Notes under the pieces: generated by a model
Database searches by the model: none
What the model saw: the letters and a program-made list of their open reading frames with translations, nothing else
What the model was told of the DNA's origin: nothing
Program-made: the position numbers and the translations under genes
Shown: positions 34,546-42,553 of the stretch, piece after piece
Numbering within the stretch: position 1 is the first letter of the stretch
Layout of the letters: each line of letters begins with the position of its first letter
From: Hymenobacter taeanensis
Lineage (GTDB): Bacteria; Bacteroidota; Bacteroidia; Cytophagales; Hymenobacteraceae
DNA length: 64,000 bases
Direction: 5' to 3'
Assembly (NCBI RefSeq): GCF_013137895.1
Contig: NZ_CP053538.1
Span: 4,247,001 to 4,311,000, forward strand

Positions 34546-34623
34546 TGCGGCTTGGTGGCGCACTGCAGCCGCCTGCAACGAGCGTTGCTACCGTTAATTT
34601 GCCTTCTCTCATCTGTGCACATA

Positions 34624-35463
34624 ATGATTTCCGGCTCCGCTTATTTGCTCTCTAACGGTCAGCTGCTTCCGGCGGCGGATTTCATGCTCCCGTTGCCTAA
34701 CCGCGGGCTGTATTTCAATGATGGCTTCTTCGAGACCATGGTGTGGGACGAATCTGGCCTGCGCTACCTGCCTCAGCACCTAGCACGGTTGCAGCGGGCG
34801 GCGGCAGTGTTAAGCTTAGAGTTGCCTCCTGAAGTAGCCACGGCCACGGCCCTGAGCCAAACGCTAGGCCAGTTGGCAGCCGTTAATGAGCTGCCAGTGG
34901 CGCGGCTGCGCTTACAACTCTGGCGCGAAGGTGGCGGATTGTACTCACCCACTACTGCGGGCTGCGCGTGGGTAGCTACAAGCCAGCCGTTTTCCCCGCT
35001 CGAGACGCCCATCACCCGCGCCGACTTTGCGCAAGCTGTACATACAAACTTCTCAGTCTACTCCTTTTGTAAAGGCCCTAACGCCCTCACCTACGTGCTG
35101 GCCGCCCAGGAGCGAGAGCAGCGCCAACTCAAGGAAATACTGCTAACCAGCGCGGAGGGCTATGTGGCCGAAGCCGTTTCCTCGGCGGTAGCCTGGATTT
35201 GGGAAGGTGCTATTTATGCGCCGGCACTCGGTACCGGTTGTGTTGCTGGCGTGCGGCTGGCTCACTTGCACCAGGTAAGCCAAACACTAGGGCTCCCTTG
35301 GCATGAAGGCTTATATTTTCCCCAGCAGCTGTTGGCCGCGGAGGCCGTGTTTACCGCCAATATTGCCGGCATCAGGCCTGTGGAGGAAGTAGCAGGTGTG
35401 CGGTTTACTTCAGAGCAACACCCCGTATTGCAGCAGCTACGCGCCGCTGAAGCGCTAGGCTAA
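34624..35463 (+). CDS. Aminotransferase class IV (PLP-dependent)
   Basis: This 279-residue enzyme is of the BCAT/aminodeoxychorismate-lyase fold: PLPNRGLYFNDGFFETMVW near the N-terminus, YSFCKGPNALTYVLAAQERE with the likely PLP lysine, EGYVAEAVSSAVAW, LGTGCVAGVRLAHLHQ and EAVFTANIAGIRPVEEV. It could be 4-amino-4-deoxychorismate lyase (folate synthesis) or a branched-chain/D-amino-acid aminotransferase; sequence alone does not decide. The ATG at 34624 is preferred over an earlier in-frame start at 34552, which lies right behind dprA. Confidence 0.82.
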   Translation: MISGSAYLLSNGQLLPAADFMLPLPNRGLYFNDGFFETMVWDESGLRYLPQHLARLQRAAAVLSLELPPEVATATALSQTLGQLAAVNELPVARLRLQLWREGGGLYSPTTAGCAWVATSQPFSPLETPITRADFAQAVHTNFSVYSFCKGPNALTYVLAAQEREQRQLKEILLTSAEGYVAEAVSSAVAWIWEGAIYAPALGTGCVAGVRLAHLHQVSQTLGLPWHEGLYFPQQLLAAEAVFTANIAGIRPVEEVAGVRFTSEQHPVLQQLRAAEALG

Positions 35464-35469
35464 AAACCG

Positions 35470-35501
35470 AAAGGCGTATCTACTACAGTAGTTACGCCTT
35501 T
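35470..35501. terminator. Short terminator hairpin
   Basis: A 9-bp stem (aaaggcgta with tacgccttt) with inner actac/gtagt pairing lies right after the aminotransferase stop. Confidence 0.5.
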
Positions 35502-35530
35502 AGCCATACAGTGCATTAGTGGTAACCAGC

Positions 35531-35728
35531 TTAACCTGGTGGCACCCGCCGCCGCATCCGGCGCCAGCTTTCTTCATATTCCTCTAAATCAGTTTCTGTT
35601 ACATTATTAATACGCATAATTTCAGCGCGATTAACAGGATTATTGGCAATAGAGTACAGGGCAATCCAGGCCCTGTGGCGCAGGGGTAATTGAGTAGAAG
35701 CAGGCTTTTTTGCGGTAACAGTTATCAT
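35531..35728 (-). CDS. Small hypothetical protein, 65 aa
   Basis: The product (ITVTAKKPASTQLPLRHRAW onward, ending RRMRRRVPPG) is basic and helical with no known domain. It has a proper ATG, no frame problems and faces the converging aminotransferase with a hairpin between. Codon use is mixed. Likely real but low in support. Confidence 0.5.
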   Translation of the reverse strand: MITVTAKKPASTQLPLRHRAWIALYSIANNPVNRAEIMRINNVTETDLEEYEESWRRMRRRVPPG

Positions 35729-36225
35729 GGCAGCTTATACGAAGCTACAGTATAAATTAGATTTTTGCTTGATAATTTAATTTTACCGTTAGTCGATTAA
35801 TACATATAACTATTTGCATTACAGCGTTATGAAACCAAATACGCCATGTTAAATTCAGCTAAATTTTATTAATAATACAATTTTAACTTTATTATATCTA
35901 ACATACAGCATCCCGCTGCAACTGCTAATAGCAAATTTCCGGGCATCTTCATCGATGCATGCATTAACGTCACTTGCGGTGATCTTTAGAAAAGACAAAA
36001 ACCCCCATACAAGCATGTTGGTACATATTACTAAGCTACCTGAACAGTCTGTAGTATGTGTAAGTCCTTTCACATATCAGTCTGCTTTAGCAAACGAGGC
36101 TTTATAAGCCGTGTCTTACTCCATAAGCAGCAAAACCTACCGGCTGGTTACTTCATAGCGCTGCCAATCCAGTTTCAGTTGCTATTGGCTTAGTCTTTCC
36201 TGTTGTTAGGTAGTTAGTGTAATGC
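35729..36225. other. AT-rich intergenic stretch without a gene
   Basis: About 500 bases, clearly richer in A and T than the rest of the window, especially 35750-35900. It holds only a weak 72-codon minus-strand ORF (35855-36073) without domain or coding bias, and no repeats that I can see. It contains the upstream region of the 65-aa gene. Confidence 0.6.
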
Positions 36226-36282
36226 CAACGCCCCGCACCCACTACGTGTCCGGAAGGCGTGCGTAGTGGGCGCGGGGCGTTG
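36226..36282. terminator. 21-bp hairpin with one mismatch, downstream of thyA
   Basis: Arms 36226-36246 and 36262-36282 pair over 21 bases with a single A-C mismatch and a 15-base loop, 18 bases beyond the thyA stop. Confidence 0.65.
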
Positions 36283-36300
36283 AAAGAAACTGAGCCTGCT

Positions 36301-37095
36301 TTATACGGCCACGGGGGCCTTAATACCAGGATGGGGTTCGTAATTCTCCAGGGTAAAATCTTCGTACTGAAAGCGGAAAATGTCTTGCACAGCAGGGTTT
36401 AGGCGCATCTGGGGCAATGGGCGCGGCTCCCGGGTCAATTGCAGGCGGGCCTGCTCCAGGTGGTTGCTGTACAGATGGGTGTCGCCGCCGGTCCAGATGA
36501 ACTCACCGGGCTCTAGGCCACTTACCTGCGCTAGCATGAGCGTGAGCAGGGCGTAGCTGGCAATATTGAAAGGCACGCCCAAAAACACGTCGGCGGAGCG
36601 CTGGTACAGCTGGCACGACAACCGCCCATCGGCTACGTAAAACTGCACCAGCGCGTGGCAAGGCTGCAGCTTCATCAGGGGCAAGTCGGCCACATTCCAA
36701 GCCGAGATGAGGATGCGGCGCGAGTCAGGCTGTTCCCGCAGCTGGCGCACCACCTCGCTGATTTGGTCAATGGTGCCACCGTGGCCGTCGGGCCAGGCGC
36801 GCCACTGCCGGCCGTACACGGGCCCCAGCTCGCCGTTTTCATCCGCCCACTCATCCCAGATGCTCACGCCGTGCTCCTTGAGGTAGGCAATGTTGGTATC
36901 GCCGCGCAGGAACCACAGCAACTCGTGAATAATACTACGCAGGTGTACTTTTTTGGTAGTAACCAGCGGAAAGCCCTCCTGCAGATTAAACCGCATCTGG
37001 TGGCCAAATACTGAAAGCGTGCCCGTGCCGGTGCGGTCAGTTTTCTGCGTGCCGTGGTCAAGAATATGGCGAACGAGGTCGAGGTATTGGCGCAT
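36301..37095 (-). CDS. thyA: Thymidylate synthase
   Basis: The 264-residue enzyme methylates dUMP to dTMP with methylenetetrahydrofolate. It matches ThyA over its length: [56 protein letters not shown], the catalytic Cys in [32 protein letters not shown] and the C-terminal [13 protein letters not shown]. Length equals the standard bacterial enzyme. Confidence 0.97.
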   Translation of the reverse strand: MRQYLDLVRHILDHGTQKTDRTGTGTLSVFGHQMRFNLQEGFPLVTTKKVHLRSIIHELLWFLRGDTNIAYLKEHGVSIWDEWADENGELGPVYGRQWRAWPDGHGGTIDQISEVVRQLREQPDSRRILISAWNVADLPLMKLQPCHALVQFYVADGRLSCQLYQRSADVFLGVPFNIASYALLTLMLAQVSGLEPGEFIWTGGDTHLYSNHLEQARLQLTREPRPLPQMRLNPAVQDIFRFQYEDFTLENYEPHPGIKAPVAV

Positions 37096-37332
37096 GGGTG
37101 TAAACTAGAAAAGCAATGGAAACTGCCGGCAACCGCCAGTTCTCACTAGTAGTAGCCCAAAAATAGGAAAACCTGGCGGCTGCACCAGCTGGCCCGGCGG
37201 CAGAGGGCCGGCTAGCAGAGCCCCGGGGGCCTTATGCCATGAGGTATTCTGGTGACCTAGCCTCACAAGCTGGACAAAAGCTTTTTAGAAACTACTTTAT
37301 AATGGCATCTTTAGGCCATTAATTATTATTCG

Positions 37333-37647
37333 ATGAATATTTCTAAATCTACGTTCCTGCTTACAGTGCTACTGTTTATGGCCAGCAGCGGCCATGCGCA
37401 GTCACCACCAGGGAGGGCGCCAGCGGCACCTGCCCAGCAGCAGCTAACGGTGCAGGTTACGCTACCCACGGCGGTAGCGGTAATGAGTGATTACGCCCGA
37501 GCCCTCTTTTCCAGCCACCCCGATAAGCTCAAAACCCTGACTTCAGGGCGCAAGACGCGCACCAGCAACCCTACCGTTGAATTCACCATTGACCTGCCCA
37601 AAGGTTGGGGAAGCAAGAAAGGTGAAAAGGGTGCTGAAAAAAACTAA
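37333..37647 (+). CDS. Small secreted hypothetical protein, 104 aa
   Basis: A signal peptide (TFLLTVLLFMASSGHAQ) is followed by an 80-residue mature part with a Pro/Ala stretch, a core TVQVTLPTAVAVMSDYARAL and a Lys/Gly-rich tail. No family recognised. A 12-bp stem-loop follows the stop. Confidence 0.6.
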   Translation: MNISKSTFLLTVLLFMASSGHAQSPPGRAPAAPAQQQLTVQVTLPTAVAVMSDYARALFSSHPDKLKTLTSGRKTRTSNPTVEFTIDLPKGWGSKKGEKGAEKN

Positions 37648-37663
37648 TTTTCTGTCTCTCCAA

Positions 37664-37695
37664 GGCAACTAGCTGACCTAAGCCAGCTAGTTGCC
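37664..37695. terminator. 12-bp stem-loop after the 104-aa gene
   Basis: ggcaactagctg pairs with cagctagttgcc across an 8-base loop. No T run follows, so it may be a weak terminator or a 3'-end stabiliser. Confidence 0.4.
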
Positions 37696-37752
37696 CGAAT
37701 GGCATCAAGTCTCCCACTCCCTATTCCCGCCGCGCCTGACTAGCTTCTGCTT

Positions 37753-39150
37753 ATGAGCGTTAACACTACCATTTTCTTTACTATCCCCATCGCTATGCTG
37801 ATTGTGCGAGCGATGCGGCGCTTTTTTGACCTTGATACCCGGCTGCCCCATAGTAATAGGGCGCTGAACATGATCTGGGTGCCCGGCGTGATTCTATATC
37901 TGGTGGCGTTGGTGCTGAAGTGGCAGACTGATCAGCTGGATGAGATATACCTGCTGCTGGTACTAGGAGCCATAGTAGTGGTACTGCTGCGGCTGCAGCA
38001 GTACCGCCCGGCGCGCACGGTGCTGCTGGCCCTGTTGCCTTACACGTTGTACTCAGCCCTTGAGCTGGAGCTGGCCCTTACTAATAGTGCCTGGCTGAAG
38101 GAGTACGATGATGCCTTTGGCACCTCACAAGGCTTTGCCCTCATCTGGCTGTTTACGTTTCTGCTGATTGCCCGCAACCAGAAGAAGCAGCTAGAAAAAG
38201 AGCGCCTGCTGCGCGAGCAAGAAGAAAAGGCCAAACGCCTCATTGAGGCCCAGAATGTAGAGCTGGAACGGCTGGTGAGCGAGCGTACGGCCACGCTCAC
38301 CCAGCAAGCGGAGGAGCTGCGCGAGGCCCTCACAGAGCTCCGGATTACGCAGACCCAGCTCATCCAGAGCGAGAAAATGGCCTCTTTGGGAGAGCTGACG
38401 GCGGGCATTGCTCACGAAATTCAAAACCCGCTCAACTTCGTCACCAACTTCTCCGATGTATCGGCGGAGCTGATTGATGAGCTGGAAGAGGAGCGCCAAC
38501 GCCCCGACCGCGACCCGGAGCTGGAAGCTGAGCTGCTGATAGATCTAAAACAGAACCTGCAGAAAATTACCCACCACGGGCAGCGGGCCGCCAGCATTGT
38601 GCGGGGCATGCTGGAGCATAGCCGGGCCAGTACCGGCGAGCGGCAACCCGTAGACCTTAACGTGCTGGCCGATGAGTACCTGCGCCTGGCCTACCATGGC
38701 CTGCGGGCCAAAGACAAATCATTCAACGCCACCCTCGTCACCAACTTCGATCCGGAGCTGGGTACCATTCAGGCGGTTTCGCAGGATCTGGGCCGCGTGC
38801 TCCTCAACCTGTTTACCAATGCCTTTTACGCCGTGCAGAAGCGGAAAGAGCACTGCCCTGATGGCTACACCCCCACCGTGAGCGTAACCACCCACCACCA
38901 GCCCGACGGCGATGTGCAGGTGCGGGTGCGCGATAACGGCACGGGTATACCAGAGGCCGTGCAGAAGAAAATTTTCCAACCCTTCTTTACCACCAAGCCT
39001 ACCGGTGAGGGCACAGGCCTAGGCCTCTCCCTGAGCTACGACATTGTAACGAAGGGCCATAACGGCACGCTTACCGTAGAAACCACGGAGGGTGAAGGCA
39101 CTGAATTTGTCATCACGCTTCCCCGCGCCGATAGCCCGGAGTCGGCCTGA
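37753..39150 (+). CDS. Sensor histidine kinase
   Basis: The 465-residue kinase has about four N-terminal membrane spans (1-140), a cytoplasmic coiled coil (about 140-205) and a HisKA-like domain with the phospho-acceptor His221 in [20 protein letters not shown]. An HATPase domain follows: N box [14 protein letters not shown]1 DNGTGIP, F box [13 protein letters not shown] and G2 [13 protein letters not shown]. There is no periplasmic sensor domain, so the signal is probably sensed in the membrane or coiled coil. Two response-regulator genes follow. Confidence 0.93.
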   Translation: MSVNTTIFFTIPIAMLIVRAMRRFFDLDTRLPHSNRALNMIWVPGVILYLVALVLKWQTDQLDEIYLLLVLGAIVVVLLRLQQYRPARTVLLALLPYTLYSALELELALTNSAWLKEYDDAFGTSQGFALIWLFTFLLIARNQKKQLEKERLLREQEEKAKRLIEAQNVELERLVSERTATLTQQAEELREALTELRITQTQLIQSEKMASLGELTAGIAHEIQNPLNFVTNFSDVSAELIDELEEERQRPDRDPELEAELLIDLKQNLQKITHHGQRAASIVRGMLEHSRASTGERQPVDLNVLADEYLRLAYHGLRAKDKSFNATLVTNFDPELGTIQAVSQDLGRVLLNLFTNAFYAVQKRKEHCPDGYTPTVSVTTHHQPDGDVQVRVRDNGTGIPEAVQKKIFQPFFTTKPTGEGTGLGLSLSYDIVTKGHNGTLTVETTEGEGTEFVITLPRADSPESA

Positions 39151-39226
39151 GCCGACAGATAAGCGCAGCAGTGGCGGGTGGCTCAGGCTTGTTTCTGGTT
39201 TTTCCTTCTCCACATCCTATTTCACC

Positions 39227-39234
39227 TAGATTTG
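39227..39234 (+). promoter_or_regulatory. Putative -7 element TAGATTTG abutting a start codon
   Basis: TAnnTTTG match ending 6 bases before the ATG at 39241; suggests that the response regulators can be transcribed separately from the kinase with little or no leader. Confidence 0.35.
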
Positions 39235-39240
39235 TAAACG

Positions 39241-39636
39241 ATGAAGATATTGGTTGTAGATGATGAAACCGACGTGCGTACGTTGTTTGAGCAGCGCTTC
39301 CGTCGGGAAATACGGAGTGGGCAATTCTCCTTTTCCTTCGCCTACTCCGGCGAGGATGCCCTGGCCTACCTGCATGATCATGCCTCGGAGGTAGTACTGA
39401 TTCTGTCAGACATCAACATGCCGGGCATGAGTGGCCTAGAGCTCCTCAAGCACATTAAACAGCAATACACCTCTCCTCCGCCCGCCCCGCCGCAGGTGAT
39501 GATGATCACGGCCTACGGCGACGAGGAGAGCTATCAGCAGGCCATGCAGCTTGGGGCGAATGATTTCCTGACCAAGCCCGTTGACTTTGCGGCCCTCAAA
39601 GAAAAACTGACCTCGCTCTCGAGCTATGAAAACTAA
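39241..39636 (+). CDS. Single-domain response regulator
   Basis: This 131-residue receiver domain has the acidic pair in MKILVVDDETD, phospho-acceptor Asp57 in LILSDINMPGMSGLELL, the conserved Thr/Ala segment MMITAYGDEE and the KPVDF lysine motif. It has no output domain, so it probably relays phosphate from the kinase or modulates it. It overlaps the cyclase gene by 11 bases. Confidence 0.93.
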   Translation: MKILVVDDETDVRTLFEQRFRREIRSGQFSFSFAYSGEDALAYLHDHASEVVLILSDINMPGMSGLELLKHIKQQYTSPPPAPPQVMMITAYGDEESYQQAMQLGANDFLTKPVDFAALKEKLTSLSSYEN

Positions 39637-40672
39637 AATACTGGTAGTGGATGATGAAGCAGACCTGGAGCTGCTCATCAAGCAGAAGTTCCGGCGCAAG
39701 ATCCGGGAAAACGTGTACGAATTTGTGTTTGCCAGCAACGGCCAGGAGGCGCTGGATTCGGTGCAGGCCAACCCCGACCTGGACATCATACTCTCCGACA
39801 TTAATATGCCGGTGATGGATGGCCTGACCCTGCTCAGCAAAATGCCGGAGGCCAACCCCATTGTGAAAACCGTAATGGTATCAGCCTACGGTGACATGGA
39901 GAACATCCGGACGGCCATGAACCGGGGGGCATTTGACTTCGTGTGCAAGCCCGTAGATTTTCAGGATCTGGAGCTGACCATGGAGAAAACTGCCAAGCAG
40001 GTGCGCCAGCTGCGCGAAACGCTGCAGGCCATTCAGGAAAACAACATCCTGAAGATGTACGTGGATGAAACGGTGCTCAATTTCATGGGTCGGCCCGGCT
40101 TTGAGAACAAGCTCATGGCCAGCGAAACCGTAGAGGCCACCGTGGTCTTTATGGATATCTGCGGGTTTACGTCGCTGTCGGAGGTGCTGCCGCCGGCTGA
40201 AGTGGTGGGTATGCTCAACACCTACTTCGACCAGATGGTGAAAGAGATAATTGCCCAGGGCGGCTACGTAGACAAGTTTATGGGCGACGCCGTAATGGCC
40301 GTGTTCCGGGGCGACTTCCACCTCGACCGCGCCATTGATGCGGCGCTGGCGGTGCGCAACGTGGTGCACAGCAACCAGCACACCCTGCCCGATGGGAAAC
40401 CCTATCAGCCCCAGGTGAGCATTGGGGTAAACACTGGTGAAATGGTATCCGGTAATATTGGCTCGGCCTCCCTCAAGCGCCTCGACTACACCGTTATTGG
40501 CGACACCGTAAACGTGAGCCAGCGCCTGCAGGCGGCCGCTCTGCCCGGTCAGATCATCATCACGGAGGCCACCTATGAGCGGGTAAAAGAGTCGTTTCAG
40601 TGTCGCCCAATCAAGGAAGTCACGCTGAAGAATAAGGTGCAGCCCGTTATGATTTATGAAGTAGTGGCCTAG
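39626..40672 (+). CDS. Response regulator with class III adenylate/guanylate cyclase output
   Basis: The 348-residue protein has an N-terminal receiver (VVDDEADLELL, phospho-acceptor Asp58 in LSDINMPVMDGL, KPVDF), a helical linker and a class III cyclase domain from about 165. Metal-binding aspartates lie in VVFMDICGFTSLSEVL and DKFMGDAVMAVFRGD; the substrate and transition-state region is VSIGVNTGEMVSGNIGSASL, then DYTVIGDTVNVSQRL. It should make cAMP or cGMP when phosphorylated. Overlap with the preceding regulator and proximity to the histidine kinase indicate one signalling unit. Confidence 0.93.
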   Translation: MKTKILVVDDEADLELLIKQKFRRKIRENVYEFVFASNGQEALDSVQANPDLDIILSDINMPVMDGLTLLSKMPEANPIVKTVMVSAYGDMENIRTAMNRGAFDFVCKPVDFQDLELTMEKTAKQVRQLRETLQAIQENNILKMYVDETVLNFMGRPGFENKLMASETVEATVVFMDICGFTSLSEVLPPAEVVGMLNTYFDQMVKEIIAQGGYVDKFMGDAVMAVFRGDFHLDRAIDAALAVRNVVHSNQHTLPDGKPYQPQVSIGVNTGEMVSGNIGSASLKRLDYTVIGDTVNVSQRLQAAALPGQIIITEATYERVKESFQCRPIKEVTLKNKVQPVMIYEVVA

Positions 40673-40692
40673 CCGCTGTGCAGCCAGTACCC

Positions 40693-40735
40693 AAAAGCCC
40701 CTCAGCTATGCAGATGCACAGGCTGAGGGGCTTTT
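40693..40735. terminator. Bidirectional terminator hairpin
   Basis: A 13-bp stem (aaaagcccctcag with ctgaggggctttt) with A- and T-rich ends sits between the converging cyclase and dehydrogenase genes. Confidence 0.75.
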
Positions 40736-40756
40736 TGGCGTTGTATAGTACGTAAT

Positions 40757-41824
40757 CTAGGGTAGTAGTCGGTCGTGGCGCAACTGCTTAAACAGATCAA
40801 AGAAGGATTCCTCGGTGCGCTGATACACGGCGAAGCCCCGCTGGCGGCTGTTGGCCATGTCGGTCATTACTTCAATGGGCCGGCCCAGGTCAAGATCAGT
40901 GTGCCAGGGAGAAGCCAGGCGGTCCAGGTTGGGTTCCGTTAGCTGGTGGCGGGTGGCAATATCGCGCCACACATCAGAATACTGCGCCATCTCCGCTTCC
41001 AGTGGGTGAATAGTTCCATCAAAGCCCACAGCCTCTACGCCAAACCAGTCGGCAATCTTGCCCCACAGCCAGCTCCAGCGAAATACGTCGCCGTTTACAA
41101 TGTTATAGGCTTCATTCTTGGCGGCCTCGGTGGTAGCGGCCCACACAAGCTGCTTGGCAATTACGCGGGCATCAGTTACATCGGAGAGGCCTTCCCACTG
41201 CGCTTTTGAACCGGGCCAGCGGAACGGCCGGCCGGTTTCCTTGCAGATACTGGCGTACACGGCCAGGGTGGTACCCAGGTTCATCTGATTGCCAACGGCT
41301 TTACCGATAATGGTGTGGGGGCGGTGAATGCTCCAGGTAAACCCATCACGCTCAGCGGCGGCGTACACTTCATCTTCCTGAGCGTAGTAGAAGTTCTCAA
41401 CGGGCAGGCGGGGCTGCTCCTCGCGCAAGGGCGTGGGGGGCAGCACTCCTTCCTTCGCATAGGCCTCAAATGGCCCCAGGTAGTGCTTAAGCCCGGTTAC
41501 CAGCGCCACGTGCTGCACGGAATGTTTAGGAGCCAGCACCGTGAGCAGGTTGCGCACCATGGCACTGTTCACCCGGATATTTTCCGCCTCGGTGTCGTTG
41601 CGCATCCAGCTCGTGATAAACACGTGGGTCGGGGCCAGGTCTTGCAGAGCGGTTTCCAGACCGGCAACCTCAAGCAAGTCGGCGGCTACGGGCTGGAGGC
41701 CGGGAATATCGGTGCTGGGTCTGCGGGCGAGGCCATAGGTGGTCCAGCCATTGGCAAGTAGCTCCTGAGCCAGGTTGCTTCCAATAATGCCGCTAGCGCC
41801 TACTACTAATGCAATCTTATTCAT
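40757..41824 (-). CDS. SDR-family NAD(P)-dependent oxidoreductase (PRISE-like)
   Basis: This 355-residue extended short-chain dehydrogenase has the nucleotide motif ALVVGASGIIGSNLAQELLA and FYYAQEDEVYAAAERDGFTW, where Tyr (FYYAQEDEVY) replaces the usual YxxxK tyrosine region. This, with SIHRPHTIIGKAVGNQMNLG, resembles progesterone 5-beta-reductase/iridoid synthase (PRISE) proteins, which reduce activated enones. Substrate unknown. Confidence 0.82.
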   Translation of the reverse strand: MNKIALVVGASGIIGSNLAQELLANGWTTYGLARRPSTDIPGLQPVAADLLEVAGLETALQDLAPTHVFITSWMRNDTEAENIRVNSAMVRNLLTVLAPKHSVQHVALVTGLKHYLGPFEAYAKEGVLPPTPLREEQPRLPVENFYYAQEDEVYAAAERDGFTWSIHRPHTIIGKAVGNQMNLGTTLAVYASICKETGRPFRWPGSKAQWEGLSDVTDARVIAKQLVWAATTEAAKNEAYNIVNGDVFRWSWLWGKIADWFGVEAVGFDGTIHPLEAEMAQYSDVWRDIATRHQLTEPNLDRLASPWHTDLDLGRPIEVMTDMANSRQRGFAVYQRTEESFFDLFKQLRHDRLLP

Positions 41825-42068
41825 ATAAATTCTGGTGTTTAGTGCGCTTGTGTAGCCCTGCCGGTAGGGTTGCTAACGGTGGTTCCCAACTAGCCTTGTA
41901 GGCATCCAGGAACCTGGCTATACGCCAAACAAGCAACCAGCCCCCGCTTTGTTTAGCAGCTGTTGGTTGCCTGTTGAGCTTAACTACCCCGGAAACCGGG
42001 GCCGCAGAAAGGATAAACACCAAGCTATCAGGCCTGTCTGCCCGCTGCACACCAAGGCACAGGCTTCC

Positions 42069-42524
42069 CTATTGAGGCAGCTGCATTTTTTCATTTTGGC
42101 GGCGCAGGCGTTGGCAAAGCACGCGCAAAATATTGCGCAGCACCTCGCCCCGTTCTTCCATCACGTCATAGAAATCTTCCTGGTCGAGGCGGAAAGTAAC
42201 TACAGCGCCGTGAGCCACTGCCGAGGCCGAGCGGGGCTCAGCATCCAGCAGGGCCAGCTCGCCGAAGAAGTCGCCGGGGCGGAAGGTGGCTAGCTGCTGC
42301 GTGCCGCTGAAGATGTGAACTTCCCCTTCCTGCACAATAAACAAGGAAGTACCTAGGTCGCCCTTGGCGAAGATTTGCTCCCCCTCCTGAAAGGCCACCT
42401 CCTTCATGATGGGCACAATGCTGCTGAGCACGTTTTCGGGGGTTTCAGCAAACAGAGCGGTGTTTTTCAGGAGGGCAACCCGCTCCGTGGCCGAGATGCG
42501 GGACGTGGTGGCGTGGTGGCTCAT
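42069..42524 (-). CDS. Cyclic-nucleotide-binding domain protein
   Basis: The 151-residue product is a single CNB domain with an intact phosphate-binding cassette, FGELALLDAEPRSASAVAHG, whose Glu and Arg contact the cyclic nucleotide. There is no DNA-binding domain, so it is not a CRP-type regulator. It lies 29 bases downstream of the NTT/HEAT transporter gene in the same operon. In some bacteria these domains are fused; here the CNB is a separate subunit, probably a regulator of the transporter by cAMP/cGMP (inference). Confidence 0.85.
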   Translation of the reverse strand: MSHHATTSRISATERVALLKNTALFAETPENVLSSIVPIMKEVAFQEGEQIFAKGDLGTSLFIVQEGEVHIFSGTQQLATFRPGDFFGELALLDAEPRSASAVAHGAVVTFRLDQEDFYDVMEERGEVLRNILRVLCQRLRRQNEKMQLPQ

Positions 42525-42553
42525 AAGTAGGGAAAGTACGTGAGGATGTGCTT

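Noticed and set aside
35855-36073. Minus-strand 72-codon ORF in the AT-rich island
   Set aside because: No signal, domain or codon bias; AT-rich DNA gives such frames by chance less often than GC-rich DNA, but nothing supports translation.
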